DNA of 44,863 nt from DASRJX01 sp035649235 (GTDB lineage Bacteria; Acidobacteriota; Polarisedimenticolia; Gp22-AA2), in NCBI GenBank assembly GCA_035649235.1, contig DASRJX010000059.1, positions 1 through 44,863 on the forward strand, read 5' to 3'. The position numbers and the translations under genes are program-made. Shown one piece after another: positions 25,701 through 33,495 of the stretch (position 1 is the stretch's first letter; every line of letters begins with the position of its first letter). Under the pieces are notes generated by a model. The model worked only from the letters and a program-made list of their open reading frames with translations. It was not told where the DNA came from and did no database searches.

Positions 25701-28700
25701 ATGGTGCCTCCCTCGACGGCGGTGATGCGGCCTGCGACCGACGGGCGCCCGGAGGTTCCCGTGACGTGCAGGTCGACCTGTCCCTCGATCCGTCCGAAGT
25801 CGTTGCGCAGCCAGATCTGCTCCGGACCGAGGATGGAGAGATCGAGCCGCATGGCGCCCAGCGGGCCCTGCGGCTCCGGCATCTCGAATGGCGCGGGAGC
25901 ACGCCCCGTCAGGAGCGTCGACTCGAAGCGGAAATTGCGGCTGTAGACGCCGCGCTCGAGCCGGACGACGCCGCTCAGCTCCGCCCCGGTCGGGTCGAAG
26001 ACGAAATGCAGATCGGCGTCCGAGAGCGAGCGGAAGCCGGCCGGGAACTGCGCGCCGACGCCGTTCCCCCGGATCGTCAGGTCAGCCGCGAGGATCGACG
26101 CGAGTCCCTGGGAGACGCCGGTCTTCCCGATCAGGACCTCGCCCGTCGCCTCGACCCGCCCTCCGCCCGCCGCGCAGTGCAGCGTCTCGATGCGCGCGCC
26201 GACGCCGTCGAAGGCGATGCGCCCCTCCAGGCTGTCGATCAGGAAGGGCAGATCGGGGTAGCGGACGCGGGGAGCGTTCAACTGGAGCGTGCCTCGGAAG
26301 ATGGGATCGCGGCGGAGCCCCGCGACTTGGAGCTCGATGTCCCCGCGCCCCTCGGCGTGCAGTCCGCGCACGAAGAAGCGCAGCAGCCCCAGATCGAACG
26401 CTCCGTGCGCCTCGATCTCCATGCGGCCCTCGGGATCGATGTCCCCCGAGGACCTCAGATCTATTCGGGTGCCGTCGCCGATGAGCACGGCCGGCTTCAC
26501 CTCGAAGCGGCCTTCCGCGAGCCGCGCTTCGACGACTGCCTCGTTCGTCGCCGAGGCCTCGCCGGCGACCAGGTGCACGCGCTCGAAACGCGCCTCCGCC
26601 AGAAGGGCGTCCGGCCGGGCGAGAGGACCGGAGATCGTCGTCCGGCCGTCGAGCGACAGGAGCACGTCCTCCGGAACGCCGCCCAGGACTTCGGGGCCGC
26701 GCAGGGTCAGGCCGGTGATGCCGATCGTCAGATTCGCCTCGTGATCGCCGCCGATCCCCACCTCGCCTTCGAGCTCGAGGCCGCGGTCGGGAGCCGCGCC
26801 GCGGAGGGCCAGACGGCCCTCGCGCAGCGTCCCCTCCAGCCTCGCGTCGCCCGCCTGGAACCCGGCGACCCCGGCCGCCTCGACGTCGACGGCGAGCGTC
26901 CCGGCCGGCTCCGCGACCGACCCCACGATGGAGGCCTCGATCCGGGCGACGCGTCCGGAGACCGTCGCGCCGGGCCACAGGGCGTCGAACCGCTCCAGAT
27001 CGAAGCCGCCGCCCGTGAGCTTCAGGCCCTGGTCCTCCGGTCCGCCGCCGTCGGGACTCGCGTGCAGCGGCAGGGCGCCCTGGAGGCGGAGCGATCCCTC
27101 GCCTTGCAGGAGCAGCAGGTCGCGCACCAGCACAACGCCGTCGTTCAGATCGGCTTCGCCGGCGAGACGATCGAAGTGCACCCCCCGCACGGCGACCGGC
27201 CCCGTCTCCAGAACCGCCTGGGCTCGCGGGGACAAAAACGTCCCGCCGACATGGCCCCGGCCGCTCACCTCCCCTTCGCCGCCCGCTCCGATCTCCGCCA
27301 GGGCGAGCAGTGTGGCGAGAGGCGCCGTGTCGAGCGCCACCTCGAGATCCATGGCGCCCGCGCCGCGGAAATCGACCTTCCCCTCCAGCCGCGCGCTCCC
27401 CGCCGCGGCGAGATGGAACTCGGCGCGGCGCACGGTCAGGCGCTCCCCCTCGTAGAGGATCTCGGCGTCGACCGACCCGAGGCGGACGCCCCGGTACTCG
27501 AGGTCGGAGCCGGCGAGCGTTCCCTCGAAGCGGAGGCCCCGATGGTCGTAGCGCAGCTCGCCGTTCCACTCCCACCGTCCGCCCAGCGCTCGCAGGGCCC
27601 TCTCGAACGGTCCCTCCTCCGCCGCCTGCGATGGGCCGGGCCGCGCTCCCCGATTTACGGCGGCGAGAGCCACGGGAAAGGCGGAGCCGGAGCGCCGCAC
27701 CGCGGCGACGACCGGGAAGGGCCCCGGCGCGCGGAGACGCGCGGGCAGGATCGCTCCCGAGAAGCGCGGACGCGCCAGGTCAGCTCTCGGCCGGCCCGTG
27801 GAGCCGATCCGAAACAGCGGCAGGAGGTCGCCGATCTCTCCCGTGGCGCCGGCGAGCTTCAAGGTGAGTCCCTCGTGCGGCTCCAGGCGCCCTTCGAAGC
27901 GAGCCTGCACCGTCCGCGATGTCACGGTGCCGCCGCTCAGCATGAGCCTGCGCCCCAGGGTCTCCACGCGCACCGACGCCTCGAGTGGCAGGGCCGCTCC
28001 GCCGACCGGCTCGAGGCGTCCCACGAAGGCCAGATCCCCCGCTCCCTTGAGGCTGTCCGGCCCGGAGGAGTGCAGGGTGTGCCGACCTTTGTAGCGCACC
28101 CGGCCGCTGAGCGGCGGCCCGGTCCACCCCGACATGGCGAGCAGTCGGTCGGCGCTCAGGTCCTCGGCGTCCAGCGTGGCGCCCGCTTCGTAGCCTCCCG
28201 CAGGGTCCGGCGAGATCACGATGTCTCCCCGGACTTCCCCGTCGAGGACCCGGGCTTCGAGCGCCCGCAGCTCGATCGTCTCTCCGATGCTCAACTGACC
28301 CGCCGCCCCCGCTGCCTCGACGCCGAACAGGCTCAGGGAGGGAGCCGCGACCGTCCCTTCGACATGAGGTTTCCCTTCGCTCCAGCGGCCCCGCAGCCGC
28401 GCTTCGACCCGTCCCGAGGGAGCCGACTCCTGCGGCAGCCAGGCCGCCAGGCTCGCGGCCTCGACGCCGAGGACGGCCTCCCCTGTCGAGCGCAGCGCCT
28501 CCGGGCCATCGGACCGAAGACCCTCGACGTTGCCCCGGCCCGACAGGTCGATCCCCCGGCCATGGAGGATCACCGGGTCCAGACGCAGCCGTTCGGGCGA
28601 CCACTCGAAGCCGATCTGTCCTTCGAGTTCGGGCCATTCGCTCAGAGGGGTCGTCAGGGCGCCGCCGCCGCAGTGGATGCGGCCGGCGATGAGGGACGGC

Positions 28701-29242
28701 GCCGGCGCCGGTTGCGAGTCGAGGCCGAGCCCCTCGCAGCGGAACAGGAGACCACCCAGCGCCTCCACGTCCACCACGCCGTGCCGCACCCGCAGCGTCG
28801 ACCCGGGCGGGTAGATGGCTGTGAACGGCTCGTCCGCCCCTCCCGCCGGGACCCCCGCGGCCGGCCCGCCGGTCACGGGCCAGACGAGATGAAAGCGCGG
28901 ATGGTCGATCAGGATGTCGACCGGCCGGCTGCCCCATCTCAGGAACGCGAGCGGGCTTCCGCGGAGCTCCGCCCGTTCGAACGAGGACCCGGCCCGGAGC
29001 CCCAGGGCCCCGTCCCGGGTCAGACGCAGGTCGCGCAGGAGGAACAGGGTCGGGTAGAACTCGACGGCGGCGCCGGCCAGGGTCACGGGGGCCCGCAGCC
29101 CGGCCGAGGCGCGCTCCTCGACCAGACGCCGGGCGCGCTCGGCGATCGCGTGGGCGATCATCGGCCGCGCCACGGTGCCGGCCAGCGCGGCACCCAGCGC
29201 CGCCGCCATCACGATGATGAGAAGCTTCCGTCTCCGCCCCAT
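22799..29242 (-). CDS. TamB-Omp85 (TamA/BamA-like) single-chain fusion
   Basis: One frame of 2147 residues. Residues 1-30 are an uncleaved membrane anchor (GRRRKLLIIVMAAALG). An AsmA/TamB-like repeated beta-strand region runs to about 1115, then the conserved TamB C-terminal domain (about 1115-1370: GRITAVEGGTIDFNRVRY, TVDFDDPERINPVFNL, QQDIVALLLTGRAP, FRYTLLG). A linker of about 17 residues leads to five POTRA domains (about 1386-1810) and an Omp85 barrel (about 1811-2147). The barrel has the lid-loop motif LRGI near 2042 and a terminal Phe (SIGQAF). TamB bridges the periplasm and TamA is its outer-membrane partner; here both are one polypeptide. GGGGAG precedes the ATG closely and a -10-like GATACT lies at 29269-29264; an in-frame GTG at 29290 is an alternative. 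Confidence 0.9.
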   Translation of the reverse strand: MGRRRKLLIIVMAAALGAALAGTVARPMIAHAIAERARRLVEERASAGLRAPVTLAGAAVEFYPTLFLLRDLRLTRDGALGLRAGSSFERAELRGSPLAFLRWGSRPVDILIDHPRFHLVWPVTGGPAAGVPAGGADEPFTAIYPPGSTLRVRHGVVDVEALGGLLFRCEGLGLDSQPAPAPSLIAGRIHCGGGALTTPLSEWPELEGQIGFEWSPERLRLDPVILHGRGIDLSGRGNVEGLRSDGPEALRSTGEAVLGVEAASLAAWLPQESAPSGRVEARLRGRWSEGKPHVEGTVAAPSLSLFGVEAAGAAGQLSIGETIELRALEARVLDGEVRGDIVISPDPAGGYEAGATLDAEDLSADRLLAMSGWTGPPLSGRVRYKGRHTLHSSGPDSLKGAGDLAFVGRLEPVGGAALPLEASVRVETLGRRLMLSGGTVTSRTVQARFEGRLEPHEGLTLKLAGATGEIGDLLPLFRIGSTGRPRADLARPRFSGAILPARLRAPGPFPVVAAVRRSGSAFPVALAAVNRGARPGPSQAAEEGPFERALRALGGRWEWNGELRYDHRGLRFEGTLAGSDLEYRGVRLGSVDAEILYEGERLTVRRAEFHLAAAGSARLEGKVDFRGAGAMDLEVALDTAPLATLLALAEIGAGGEGEVSGRGHVGGTFLSPRAQAVLETGPVAVRGVHFDRLAGEADLNDGVVLVRDLLLLQGEGSLRLQGALPLHASPDGGGPEDQGLKLTGGGFDLERFDALWPGATVSGRVARIEASIVGSVAEPAGTLAVDVEAAGVAGFQAGDARLEGTLREGRLALRGAAPDRGLELEGEVGIGGDHEANLTIGITGLTLRGPEVLGGVPEDVLLSLDGRTTISGPLARPDALLAEARFERVHLVAGEASATNEAVVEARLAEGRFEVKPAVLIGDGTRIDLRSSGDIDPEGRMEIEAHGAFDLGLLRFFVRGLHAEGRGDIELQVAGLRRDPIFRGTLQLNAPRVRYPDLPFLIDSLEGRIAFDGVGARIETLHCAAGGGRVEATGEVLIGKTGVSQGLASILAADLTIRGNGVGAQFPAGFRSLSDADLHFVFDPTGAELSGVVRLERGVYSRNFRFESTLLTGRAPAPFEMPEPQGPLGAMRLDLSILGPEQIWLRNDFGRIEGQVDLHVTGTSGRPSVAGRITAVEGGTIDFNRVRYRLLSGTVDFDDPERINPVFNLTAETSVAEYQVTLQIEGTVDKFRYELSSNPPLAQQDIVALLLTGRAPGGEGGGLGGLSPENVSSYLAGTLGQQLSTRFLGKAGPDVISIDPMDVVTQGDPTTRITLGKQITPDLRVTYTDLLGTNQGATYSLDYAIGRGLGFTSERDSDGSVGGDFRYTLLGRPPDPPGVELSTATGGRVRLREVRIEGDLRLPEDRIRRKLRARPGAKRDRAKLNDGVDRVLGLYRRKGYLTADAVLRESPATDDQVDLTLEVQAGPRIRIDIEGTRGRAALREAVEPLWLQSLFVEDTVQSMRDRVESLVRDRGWREAKVTAEVVKNDPRNVHVRLLVDAGERFQIDSLQVAGARQVREEEVLRVVRSHSDTAWHRGILRGDRLREDAAAIQTFYVSQGFTHVSVSVPEVIAARESSRATVVFRVEEGPRVSVRAARFEGASSLPPDRLQALAALPEGVPYTPGEAEAAAVRLRRTHDDAGFPDARVRVRPERVGGDADAEEVDLVFEIAEGRRQTISEVSIAGNRLTNDQVVRKALTVEPNDPLSRADLIASQNRLYRLGIFRSVELRPAPAAGAGPGQPGATGPVAPGTEAGSPAPEEDPWERTVRATVTEAAPLRQVFGLGYDSEDRLRGLYEIVHRNLFGSGRSLGLQIRASSIEQRAALLYRERGVFGGRYDLLGSAYGLDEERPAFSGRTVGVAGQLGRDVTQATRLRYRYSLKDVNLTEGTTGFEGSTVRLASVSISGVHDTRDSPFGPLRGHYLAADLQEYAEGLGSEADMVRLYMQAYGFRELAPRLVWAQAIRAGAVIPYGRTRSDPAATGDDESGVPPSERFFAGGDTTLRGIGRDLAGELDIEGDPFGGEGLFLLNEELRFPLWRSLHGVVFTDIGNVYRTLSDYTLSDLRYCIGAGLRLMTPIGPFRMEYGALIDREEGEDPGQFFFSIGQAF

Positions 29243-29345
29243 GCTCCCCAACCCGATTCCAAGAGTATCGCGCCCCTGCGCCCCCGGCACGCCGGCGCCC
29301 GGCCTTTGGCCAGCCGCGACGCCCGGGACACGTGGAGGCGCCGGG

Positions 29346-30569
29346 TCAGGATCCGCCGGCGCGGTGTCCGGGCCGCCGTCCGTGAACCTTCCAGAGATCA
29401 GCGAACGCCACCAGGGCGGCCACGCGGCGGCGTTTCACGAGGATGACGGCGATCTCGTAGGCGCACCATGCGAAGTAGATCAGCGTGACCGGCGTGTGCA
29501 GCCCCGGGACCAGGAACTGCAGCAGCCAGAGGAGGAAGATCCCGGCCGCCTCGACCACGTGGAACGACATGTTCGCGAGCAGGAGCATGCCCAGCATCGA
29601 CTGCGAGATCGTGAGCAGGATCTCCTTGCGCTGGTGCTCGTCGAACGGCACGAACGTGGGCTCTCCGACGCTCATGCTGTACACGACCGGGATCATCGCC
29701 GCCAGCATCGTCCACTGATTGATGTTCGCCGACACCATGTTCATCAGGGCCATCGACGCCTTCCCTTTCTGGCGCGCCCAGTACATGGCGCTCACCTTCT
29801 CCGGAAACTCGGACAGGAAGGGGGCCACCCACTGGATGAACAGGTACTCGGAGACGCCGAAATAGACCGCGAAGCGGAGCATGCTGCGCAGGAACGGCTC
29901 GGCCGACAGGGACAGCAGCAGCCCGCCGCCGACGAACAGAGCCAGGATGGTCGCGATCTGGGCGCGCTTCGGCAGGCGCATGATGCGCCGCGGGATCGCC
30001 TCCAGGTCCTCGATGTGCTCGTGGTGGCGGGGAGGCAGCTTCTGGAGGACCCAGAGGTAGGCGACGTAGATCAGAAGGAGGATGGCGGCGTCGAAGAGCG
30101 TCAGCGTCGCCTTGAAATAGATGACGAGGAAATAGAGGATTGGCAGTCCCAGCGAGATGACCTCGACGCAGTTCTCGGAATCGAGCTCGATGCACTTTAG
30201 GAGGCGGCGCTCGCGGCGCCAGGTGCCGAACGTGGCGACGCCGAAGATCAGCGGCCAGCCGAGCCCGACGAGAAGCCTCAGCGAGCCCGTGAAGTTGGCG
30301 GTCATGAAGTGGATCTGCTGCGACCAGGCGATGACCGCCTCGACGGCGAACTCCGGCAGCGCCTGGAGCCACGCCAGGATCGCCAGCGCCAGGCCGCGTG
30401 ACACCCAGAACTGGGCGCACTCCGCCCCCCAGGCGATCAGGAAGGCCGAGACGATGACGGAGGGGGCGGGCCAGAGGGCCTTCCAGAGGCTTCCGCCCCC
30501 GGCGGCCGCTCCACCGGCGATGGCGTGCAGCCGCCGGATCGGCGTCTCGGTGCGGCGCGGCTCGCGCAT
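29346..30569 (-). CDS. Sodium/calcium (CaCA family) exchanger-like membrane protein
   Basis: A 407-residue protein with about ten hydrophobic segments in two homologous halves. The first alpha repeat contains ILAWLQALPEFAVEAVIAW and the second QWVAPFLSEFPEKVSAMYW followed by SANINQWTMLAA. The proline-glutamate pair in each repeat corresponds to the ion-binding GxxPE-type motif of CaCA exchangers, and Asn/Gln after it fits the site. A cytosolic loop rich in Arg and His (RHHEHIEDLEAIPRR) lies between the halves. The extended -10 TGCTAAGAT ends nine bases before the ATG and no Shine-Dalgarno is visible. The cation carried is not determined by sequence. Confidence 0.75.
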   Translation of the reverse strand: MREPRRTETPIRRLHAIAGGAAAGGGSLWKALWPAPSVIVSAFLIAWGAECAQFWVSRGLALAILAWLQALPEFAVEAVIAWSQQIHFMTANFTGSLRLLVGLGWPLIFGVATFGTWRRERRLLKCIELDSENCVEVISLGLPILYFLVIYFKATLTLFDAAILLLIYVAYLWVLQKLPPRHHEHIEDLEAIPRRIMRLPKRAQIATILALFVGGGLLLSLSAEPFLRSMLRFAVYFGVSEYLFIQWVAPFLSEFPEKVSAMYWARQKGKASMALMNMVSANINQWTMLAAMIPVVYSMSVGEPTFVPFDEHQRKEILLTISQSMLGMLLLANMSFHVVEAAGIFLLWLLQFLVPGLHTPVTLIYFAWCAYEIAVILVKRRRVAALVAFADLWKVHGRRPGHRAGGS

Positions 30570-30602
30570 CGGCCGCGTATCTTAGCACCGACGGTTCCGG
30601 CT
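30570..30602 (-). promoter_or_regulatory. Extended -10 element upstream of the exchanger gene
   Basis: TGC (30587-30585) followed by TAAGAT (30584-30579) on the minus strand, ending nine bases before the ATG at 30569. It fits an extended -10 promoter for a leaderless transcript, independent of the protease gene just upstream. Confidence 0.4.
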
Positions 30603-33350
30603 TCAGGGCTCCGGTCGATTCGATTGCGGGTCGGGGTCTTTCTGACGCGGCCGCAGTCCGCGCCCCTGGATCGGCCGCCCGTCCGGGCCGAGCGCCTCTC
30701 CGGCGGAGACGAGCACGGTGTAGCCCCCTGGGAGGATGCGGGCGTTCTGGAACAGGCCCTTGCCGAACGTCTCGCCACCCTGGATCGTGCCGCGCCCGGT
30801 GGCCTCCAGTCCCGCGGCCAGGCGTTCCGCGGCGCTGGCGGTCTGGGCGTCGACGAGGACCGTGATCGGCGCGTTGGTCAGGGCGCCCTCCCCGCCGGTG
30901 ATGCGCGGACTCTCCCCGCCGGGCCCGACATCGGTGCCGGCCTTCTGACCGGGACCGATCAACAGGTCGGCCACATCGTCGGCCGATCGGGCCAGCCCGC
31001 CTGGATTCCCGCGGAGATCGAGCACGATCCCCTCCGTGTCCTTGAGGGCCAGGAGCGCTTTGCGCACCTCGGCGACGACGTTGGGATCGGATAGATTGGC
31101 GATCTGAATGTACCCGAGCCCGCCGGGCAGCTGGCGCGCGACGACCGTGGGGCTCGTGGGCCGATTCCGGCCCAGCGCATCGACCCCTGGCGCGCCCCCG
31201 TGGCGCGCCAGCAGGACCAAGGCGGTCTCCTCGGGATCGCGCAGGCGCGTGTAGGCATCCCCTAGAGAGCCGAGCATCTCGGCGATGGCCTTGTGGGCGT
31301 CCTGCGCGGCCTGCAGCCGGCCGCGGTACTTGTCGCGCCACGCCTGCCAGTCCTGGTCGTGGAAGGTCCGGTCGCGGTACGTGTCGCGCGCAAAGCCCCA
31401 GGCTTCGAGGTAGGCGAGGTCCGGGAATTCCGGAATCGGCCCCTCGAGGGCGCGCCGGGCCTCCAGATTGCGACCCAGCGCGGCGAGAAGGGCGGGGTAC
31501 TGCCCACGCGCCAGATGGAAGTTGTCGGCGGGATCGGCGGCGAGCGCCGCCGCATACGCCCGCGCGCCGGCTTCCAGATCGCCGCGCTCGGACAGGGCAG
31601 CTCCCAGCAGGGACAGGAGCGCCGACGACTCGGGCCATTTCCGCAGTCCGTTTCTCGCGGCGGCCTCCGCCGCGGCGGCGCGCCCTTTCCGCAGGAGGGC
31701 CAGGGCGAGGTCGACGTGCGCCGCGGGGCGCGTCGGATCCAGATCGACGGCCCGCTGCAGCTCCTGGAGCGCCGTCGCCGTGTCTCCCGCCGACTGCAGC
31801 ATCTCGGCCAGAAAGGAGCGGGCCGCAGCCGAGTCGGGCCGCAGCGCCACGGCCTGGCGCGCGAGCAGCAGCGCCTGCTCGTCCCTGCCTGCCAGCGAGT
31901 GACAGCGTCCCAGCAGGATCACGAGGAGCGGCTGCGCCGGCGACGCTGGTTCGGGAGTCCGCCCCGCCTCCTCTCCCGCCCGCCGCGCGAGCGCCGCCAG
32001 CATCTGCGGCCTCTGGGCGAGGATCTCGCTCACCAGATCGAGCGCCCACGGATCCGTCGGGTCGAGGCGCAGCGCGTCGTAAAGGGCGGCCTCGGCCTCG
32101 GTCCAGGAGCCCTGCCGGGAGAAGAGGAGGGCCCGCAGACGGAGCCGCGCGGCGCGAGGAACCGCGTCGCGCCTGTCGGCAACACCGGGATCGGCGAACT
32201 TCAGGGCGCGGGCCAGCGCGTCCGCCCCGGCTCCTGCGACAAACTCGGCGTAGGCGCGCAGGGCGAACAGATCGTCGGGGCGCCTCCGGAACAGCTCGCT
32301 CCAGGCCGCCTCTTCAGCCTTGCGATCGCCGCTTCTCCGCGCCAGCCCGGCGAGGTGGTAGAGAGCGAGCGCGTCCTGGGGCGCCATGCGCAGGAGCCGC
32401 CGGAACTCCTCCCCCGCGCCCCGCGCATCTCCGCTCCGGAGCATCGCCTGCGCCAGTCCCCGCCTGGCGTCGAGGTGCCGGGGATCGCTGCCGAGCGCCT
32501 TTCGAAACGACGCCACGGCGCCCGGCGCGTCCCCGGCGATCGCCTGCAGGCGGCCCAGCTCCGCCTGCAGCCCGGCTCCGGGCGGGCCGCCGGCGGCCTC
32601 CTGCCTGCTGGCGGTGCGCAAGGCACGGATCGATGCGTCCAGCTCACCGATCTCCTGCCGCCGCTGCGCCGTCGATCCATCGTCCGGCTTCGCCTCGAGA
32701 TAGCGATCGAGCTCGGCGATGGCCGTGCCGAGCTCCCCGCGCTCCTCCGCCAGGCGTGCCAGGCCGTAGTGCGCCGCGGCCGCGCTCGCGTCGGCCTGAA
32801 GCGCGCCACGGAACATCGCCTCGGCCTGGTCCGGCCGGCCCTCCCGCCGCCGCGTCTCCCCCAGGCTCACCAGGATGCTGGCGCGTTCCGAGCCCTGCGT
32901 CCGATCGACGGCGGGCTCCAGGATCGCGACAGCAGAGGTGAAATCGTACCGGGCCCTCTGGATTAGTGCCCGGCCTGTATAGCCTTCGGAGCGGCCGGGA
33001 TCGATCGCGGTGGCGCGAACGTATTCTTCGGTCGCCTCGTCCAAGAATCCGAGCCGCCGGGCGGTATCGGCGATCAGGACATGGATTTCGTACCGTCCCG
33101 GGTCGAGGCCGCCGGCGGAACGGTACACCGTGAGGGCGTCTTCCAGCCGCCCGGCCTGGCGCAGCGTGTTGCCCTGGCGGACGAGCTCCTGGATCTCCTG
33201 CTGCGCCGCCGGCTCGGACTCCTCCCGCCCTTCGACTGCCGCCGGACCATCCCCGGCGCCCGCCGCAGCGGCCCCGAGCCCGAGACCTGCGCAGAGCCCG
33301 ACCAGAGCAACGCAGGCCACCGGCGCCGAACGAAACGTGGGACGGATCAC
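30603..33350 (-). CDS. Exported TPR-S41 (C-terminal processing type) serine protease
   Basis: A 915-residue protein. A signal peptide (1-30) is followed by a long array of tetratricopeptide repeats (about 45-650; e.g. GNTLRQAGRLEDALTVYRSA and the motif ATALQELQRAVDLDPTRP). The C-terminal 200 residues are an S41 peptidase core: LGYIQIANLSD, GIVLDLRGNPGG, then Ser839 in TASAAE and Lys864 in TFGKG. The 25-residue spacing equals that of the Ser-Lys dyad in E. coli Tsp. A PDZ domain, normally between the N-terminal part and the core, is missing: only about 35 residues separate the YTRLRDP phrase from the core. TPRs may select or tether substrates instead. GTG start with no clear ribosome binding site. 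Confidence 0.85.
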   Translation of the reverse strand: MIRPTFRSAPVACVALVGLCAGLGLGAAAAGAGDGPAAVEGREESEPAAQQEIQELVRQGNTLRQAGRLEDALTVYRSAGGLDPGRYEIHVLIADTARRLGFLDEATEEYVRATAIDPGRSEGYTGRALIQRARYDFTSAVAILEPAVDRTQGSERASILVSLGETRRREGRPDQAEAMFRGALQADASAAAAHYGLARLAEERGELGTAIAELDRYLEAKPDDGSTAQRRQEIGELDASIRALRTASRQEAAGGPPGAGLQAELGRLQAIAGDAPGAVASFRKALGSDPRHLDARRGLAQAMLRSGDARGAGEEFRRLLRMAPQDALALYHLAGLARRSGDRKAEEAAWSELFRRRPDDLFALRAYAEFVAGAGADALARALKFADPGVADRRDAVPRAARLRLRALLFSRQGSWTEAEAALYDALRLDPTDPWALDLVSEILAQRPQMLAALARRAGEEAGRTPEPASPAQPLLVILLGRCHSLAGRDEQALLLARQAVALRPDSAAARSFLAEMLQSAGDTATALQELQRAVDLDPTRPAAHVDLALALLRKGRAAAAEAAARNGLRKWPESSALLSLLGAALSERGDLEAGARAYAAALAADPADNFHLARGQYPALLAALGRNLEARRALEGPIPEFPDLAYLEAWGFARDTYRDRTFHDQDWQAWRDKYRGRLQAAQDAHKAIAEMLGSLGDAYTRLRDPEETALVLLARHGGAPGVDALGRNRPTSPTVVARQLPGGLGYIQIANLSDPNVVAEVRKALLALKDTEGIVLDLRGNPGGLARSADDVADLLIGPGQKAGTDVGPGGESPRITGGEGALTNAPITVLVDAQTASAAERLAAGLEATGRGTIQGGETFGKGLFQNARILPGGYTVLVSAGEALGPDGRPIQGRGLRPRQKDPDPQSNRPEP

Positions 33351-33495
33351 GGAACCGCAACGGTACGGTGGCGCCTCTCCGAAGTCAAACGCGCCGCGAG
33401 GTCCGGGCTGCCGGACCTCGCATCCACCGACGAGCGGGAAACCGGGGGGGCCTCCCGCGCGCGAGGCGGCGGGCCCGCGGGCGCGGGATCGCCGC
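33351..33495. other. Intergenic region
   Basis: 145 bases between the protease and histidine kinase genes, both on the minus strand. TACCGT (33365-33360) lies nine bases before the protease GTG and might be a weak -10. No gene or T-tract terminator is seen. Confidence 0.4.

Noticed and set aside
24875..29446. A continuous plus-strand open frame of about 1520 codons antisense to the TamB-Omp85 gene
   Set aside because: It has no recognisable domain and is rich in Arg, Glu, Gln and Pro in the pattern produced by the opposite strand of GC-rich coding DNA. The minus-strand frame carries clear TamB, POTRA and Omp85 motifs.
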